Shown: one piece after another, positions 58,871 through 64,000 of the stretch
Numbering within the stretch: position 1 is the stretch's first letter
How the letters are laid out: each line of letters begins with the position of its first letter
Source: Diplocarpon mali
Taxonomy: Eukaryota > Ascomycota > Leotiomycetes > Helotiales > Drepanopezizaceae
Assembly (NCBI GenBank): GCA_024741835.1
Contig: JAENRP010000155.1
Span: 1-64,000 of the forward strand
Direction: 5' to 3'
Length of the DNA stretch: 64,000 bases
Made by a program: the position numbers and the translations under genes
Notes under the pieces: generated by a model
Seen by the model: only the letters and a program-made list of their open reading frames with translations
What the model was told of the DNA's origin: nothing
The model's database searches: none

Positions 58871-61800
58871 GTAGTTATATATTATATATATTAATGTATC
58901 AGAGCTTTATAGAAATCCTTTAAGAGTCTCTTATAATAAGCTGTATTATCTATTGATTATCGTAAAATATAGATTATAGAGCTTCTACCTTAAGCTGTAT
59001 TTCCTTAAAGAACCGTCTTAAAGCCATTATCTCCTTTGCTATATGCGCTACTCTTAGGAGCTTAGCCTCTATAGTAGAAGTAGTAACTATCGGTTGCTTT
59101 AAGGCCTTTTAAACGATTGCTCCTTTAAATAAGAATATAATAAAACCGTAGGAGGAGCGCCTTATCTTTAGATCATTTGCGAAGAAAGCATCTAACGATA
59201 CTACTAAGTTATTTGATCTGCTAAATCGACTATAAGTGATTCTTAAGAAGCGTATACTAAAAAGGTAGCGTATTATCTAATTGATAGCTTTAAGGTATTT
59301 AAAGCTTAGGTTTATATAGAAATGAGATAGCTAGGCGATTGCAAAAGCTATATCTAAGCGTAGTATAATAGCTATATATAAGGCAGAGCCTACTTTTTCC
59401 TAGAACTCCTTAATTCTTAAGTAAGGAGCTATTTTATAGTTCTTTTTAAGTTCGAAGTAGGGGAGCGGCGTACTAGGGAAACGCCCTATATTAAGGCCGA
59501 ACCTCTTTGCCATCTTCTCAATGTAAGCGTTATAGAGCAGAGTAATTATACCTTGCTTCTTATCTCAAGAGACTCTTACCCTTAAGAACCACTTAATATC
59601 TCTTATAGCTATTAATTCGTATGCTTTACGCAGTCCTTCTATAGTCTTTTAAGCTTCCTCTATATAAGAGGAGTAGTATATTACTTATATATTATTAATA
59701 TAAAAGGCTATAAATATAGTCTTATCCTTATTAACAAATATATAAGGCTCCTTACTAAAAGGGGTAAGCTTTAGAGACTTTAAAGTACTAGTGAAATCCC
59801 TATACTAAAGCGCTAAGGAGTCTTAAAGGCTATATAAGGCGCGATCGAGCTCTACTACCTTATCTTTCTACTTCTAACTATCTAGTAAGAAGCAAACAAT
59901 TAGCGCGCTCCGAGGGTCTCTCTTAGCATTTATAAAGGCGTTAATAACGTCGAACTATCGGAGCTCTATATCGAATTTAGCAGCTATCACTATTATAACC
60001 TTGAAAGATCTTAATGCGAGTATTATAGCGTAGGTAGAGAAAATAGAAGCTTCCTCTTAAAGATCTCCCCTTATTATAATTCTTGACCTAAAGCGGCTAA
60101 TCTCCTTAGAGGAGCTTAGCTTATAGGTAAAGACCCACTTTAGTAGTATAGGCCTTGTTATAGCCTCGCTTCTATTGATCACTCTTTAGCAATTGCGCGC
60201 TTTTAGGTTCTTAATCTTAGTTCTGGCTCCCTCTTTAAATTGCTTTTCGAAAGGGTAATTTGCAAGCTCCTTCCAATAAATTAGCGCTTTAGGAAGCTTA
60301 TCTTAAGGTAGAATTGGAAGGGTAGAGTTTCCTCTAAAGCTTCTAGATTGAGTCGCTATAGTAATAACGCAGTATACCGCTTTATACTCTTCTCTATTAG
60401 TTCTCGCAGGCTCTTAACTTAGCTAGAAAGTCGATATAAAGCTATTTACCTACTTTAACTAATATATTTTAAGTTCTTCGAAGGCTAATAGGAGATCCTT
60501 AATATATATTGCATATATGGCATTCCTACTTTCTCTTCTCCTTTTCGACCTATAGAGCAGTATAAGTACCATTTCCTACTCCTTATTAGGCTTTTTACAT
60601 TTTCAAAAGGCCCTTATATTAAGTACTTTAGGCTAAGCTTCTATTAGTTTCAGAGAGCTCCCTCTTTCGGTATTACCCTTAAGAGCTTCTATATCCTAGC
60701 ATAGCTCCCGATCGATCGATGCTTTTAGTAAGAGCTGGCGTGCTTCTTCACTAGTTGCCTATAGTAGAGCTTCTAGTAATTAAAGGGCCTGCTCCTACCC
60801 TTGCGATTACTCAGTCCATATAGCAACTAGAGGCCTGGTATTGCGCTCCCCAGCGGAACTAGCATTTATAATATTGCTTTCGACGCTCTTCCTAACTATT
60901 AATAGTTGTCTTAAAGCGTCTAACCCTTTGCTACTAGGCAGCTGCTCCTAAGTAGCTAGAGTAGAAATGCTATAAGTAGCCTTATAAGGGACAAGAGCCC
61001 TTAATAGATCTGAGCTTAAAGCTTCTATTAGTAAAAGATTAATAGGCTTACCTCCTACTAGGTTATCTGCAGGCTGCTCGTCCAGAGCTTCCTCTACATT
61101 CTCGACAATTAACTTAGCGTCTTAAGCTTTCTCTTCCTCCTTCTTAATCATTTGCATAATCTCCTTAATAATTGGGAGCAAGTGGCCAGCCACCTTTTTA
61201 TACTCCTTAAAGTAGAATTTGGACTTATCGAATTCGACATTTTAAGAGATTATAATCTTTCGGAGCTTAGGCACTTAGATCCTATATATATTAGTGGCGT
61301 AGTAACTAACTAGGTATTTAATATGCCCTTATAGCATAGTTTTAAAAGCTCTCTTATTTTTTAGAGCTTCCCTCTCCTTTGCTAATAGGTACGCGCGCGC
61401 TCTATATACTTTTATACCCTCCTATTCTAGTCTTAAATCAGTGGTAAGCTTTATAGTGATCTACGGATCATACTATTTGAAGTATTATCTAAACTAGAGC
61501 TAGAGCACCTCATTTGGACTCTTCCATCCCTTGCGCTTTAATAGGCCGTTATTATAAAGGTATATTGCTACTAGTACGGCTTTAGGCTATAGGTGCTTTA
61601 GGAGGTTAGCAGAGATTAGCATAGTAAGTGCCTTTTTAATAATCTCTGCTCCTGCTCTTTCGGAAGCTCCATTTGATTTATAAGTATAAGATAGAGTGAC
61701 TTCTACCTCTATGCCTTTAGCTTTGCACTACTTTTTATATTTTAATACTCCTTATAAGGGAAATACTAAGGTATTATTATCGCTCTTTAGAATATATAGG

Positions 61801-64000
61801 AAAAGGCAGTAATGGCGCTTTACCTATACTTTAAAAGATTAAAGAGCTCTTAGAACTAGTATTAAGAACTTATAGAGCAGAGTATATCTAAATAACTTCT
61901 TATTAAATTCATCCTTAATTAAGAGAAGCCAGCTTTCTAAGGAGAGGCTTGACGTACTATAGTCAAATAGGTCCTAGGAGCACTTAAAGAACGGTCTTAA
62001 AGCCTTAAAATCTAACTCTCTTTTAAAAGGCTTTTGCTTAGCTTTTGCCTAAGCGCAAGCTTTATAATTAATTTATAGCTTCCCTTTGATCTTTACCCCT
62101 CTTACGTTTAGTATAAGCTTCTTAAGCGCCTTAGCTCTTAGATGGCCTAATCAAAGGTGTTAAATATCTGCCGAATCGTTCCTAGCTCTTAGGAATACGC
62201 TGCTCCTTAAGGGTTTATATTAGCTTCGCAGACGCTATTATAAAGTAGGGAAAGCTAAGCAAGTTGGTTAAGCATAGCATAGCAAGTTAAAAGCATTATA
62301 AAAGTTGATAGGCTTATATTCAAATACTATAACGTTCGACCTACGCTTTAGCTGCTTTATAACTATGTTATTATCTATTATACCCCTTTAAAGCGTTGCG
62401 TCTAGGCCTATATATCATACCCTAGCCTTTTTTAAAAGAGGCTTTAAGATAATATTAATATTAAACCTATCTATAAGTGCTATATTCTTAAGCTCTAAGT
62501 CTCTTCTATCGGTAAGAACCCCTTTTATCAGACGTATACCCCTTTCCCTTATTAGCAGACTTAAGCTCCCTGCCTTTATATAGTCTTAGGGATATGCGAT
62601 TTTCAATGATCTAAGAACTAGAAGCTCCTTTTAATTAATAAAGTGCGTCGCAGCGTAGTTGTCGAGTAGGATTGTATTTAAGAGAGCGTAGGGAGCTTTA
62701 AGGGTAGAGTATATTCCTAGGGTAAAGTCTTTAAAGAGAGCTGGATCTAAAAGGGCGGCGATAATCTTGGATTTGCTGCTCTTTAAAGCTTTAGCAGATG
62801 TTCTCTCTTTAAATTGATCTATAAGAGCTTATTTAATATAAGAGAGCTTAGTATAAAGCTTTCTCCATTTTAAGGAAGCAAGGTTTTTACGCGTTCTTTT
62901 AACCTTATTATAGCTAGGGAGGTTTTAAAGTATATCTTCCTTAGCGCTAGTTAAGGTATATTTCAGCCTATTATACTCCTTTAGGTTTTAGAAGTGATTT
63001 TTGACCTAAGGGCAAAGGCACTTTTTAACGCTCCCCTTAAGAGTCTTCTTCGCCTTACCTTTACTTAATGCTCCTAGATTAGTATAATCGCCTACTCCTT
63101 TAAGCGAGGCGTATACTTTAAGGGTTGCCTTTAATAAGGAGCTTGCGAGGCTTTGCTCTATTAAGCTTAAGAACTAATTAATGTAATAGACCATATCTTT
63201 TCTATACTTTAGACTTAGCTTATTATCTCTAATAAGCTCTGCCTAAGTCTATTAAGACTAAGTAGGAGCCTAATAGTAAACTAACTATAAAAACTTCGTA
63301 ATCGCAAGAGAGCCTTAAACCTTTGGGATTCTATAAGTTCGAGCTTCTTAATAGATCTCCTTAAAGCTAGCAAGCTAGGTCTTTAGGTCCACTTTGCTAC
63401 TCCTGGTTTCAAAGAGCTTAGTATTATAGTCTTCCCGAATTGACTCTATTATACTAACCTCAGAGGGGGCTAGTTCCCTGCGCAAGTGCTCTACGATCTA
63501 TTAAATTAATAGTTTCCCTACTTCCTTACAATTATATTACACTACTTAAAGTAATATAGGGTATACTATCTTAGTAATCTAATAGTATAATTGAGTATAA
63601 GAGCTCCTATTCCTTTTCTACGTTTCTACTAAGAGATTATATTACATTACTGCCATTTTGTACTCTAGCTTTACGTCTTTAGCTATTGTCTTCGCAGGTA
63701 GTAGTAGAGCTAGCGTTTATTAATCGGTAGCTTCCTACTATTAATATAACTTATAATAGCTTTGTAATACTCTCTAGTCCTATCCTTTTACAATTTTTTC
63801 AAGCTGCGGCAGTTCTATTTCTAAATCTAGCAGATATAAAGCTTCGTTCTTATAAAGCAGAGCTTAGTTTCCTATCTCTATAGTATATAGTTTAGGGTTA
63901 TTAACCTATCTTAGCTTTTCTATATACTTCTAGAGGTATAGAAATTCGGCCTAAAACTCTAGCTTAGCGTACCAAATGCGCTATAACTTCCTATCCTAGA

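Larger units (their letters stand above)
57223..64000 (-). mobile_element. Copia element, minus strand, RIP-decayed, runs off the window
   Basis: The 3' LTR at 57223-57394 is the reverse complement of the LTR at 31177-31348. Reading right to left: gag at about 63990-62700, integrase near 61720-61450 (YKSNGASERAG, then GWKSPNEVL) and reverse transcriptase with YVDDI decayed to YINNI at 59702-59688. RNase H remnants lie near 59280-58880. A purine tract (AAGGGGTG on the minus strand) precedes the LTR. The last bases of the window correspond to about 31611 of the deleted copy, so the 5' LTR should lie roughly 430 bp beyond the right edge, giving about 7.2 kb in all. Confidence 0.92.

Overview
This window is nuclear DNA of a filamentous ascomycete (Pezizomycotina). 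The basis is short spliceosomal introns (44-229 nt), a Zn2Cys6 transcription factor, a mitochondrial complex I subunit, and AT-rich transposon blocks whose stop codons and broken catalytic motifs match the C-to-T / G-to-A signature of repeat-induced point mutation (RIP). The class cannot be fixed from sequence alone; Leotiomycetes would be a guess.

Layout: (1) 1-6177 holds a RIP-decayed Ty1/Copia element on the minus strand, flanked at 6178-6535 by the apparent end of another LTR element. (2) 6536-10260 is gene-poor. (3) 10261-13858 carries a divergent gene pair: a CYP504-type cytochrome P450 (phenylacetate-type hydroxylase) and fumarylacetoacetase. These are the entry and exit steps of the phenylacetate/homogentisate route, around a 579-bp shared promoter with candidate CreA sites. 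(4) 13859-18166 is intergenic with a perfect solo LTR (target duplication ATGTG). (5) 18167-20832 is a five-exon Zn2Cys6 regulator. (6) 21640-22990 is a broken 3-isopropylmalate dehydrogenase (LEU2-like) pseudogene. (7) 27229-38772 is a housekeeping block: RCC1-type Ran exchange factor, a complex I ESSS subunit, a branched-chain aminotransferase and a SCY1-like pseudokinase, with an internally deleted Copia copy at 31177-32074. (8) 39400-64000 is a nested retrotransposon block. An outer Gypsy is split by a complete 7.55-kb chromovirus-type Gypsy (46822-54371, target duplication TAATC), and a Copia element on the minus strand starts at 57223 and runs off the window.

The most unusual signal is a 24-bp motif (ACTYGC start, GAGTC end, imperfect dyad). 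It forms a regular array with 48- and 39-bp periods inside the first Copia polyprotein, and it recurs singly in the unrelated outer Gypsy, always in linkers between polyprotein domains or in non-coding DNA. Its length (8 codons) and spacings preserve reading frame. It resembles in behaviour the Rickettsia palindromic elements, but I know of no named fungal family that matches it.

Gene models were built by hand from visible splice signals. For every spliced gene the exon lengths sum to a multiple of three and the junctions restore family-typical sequence. No expression or homology search was available.
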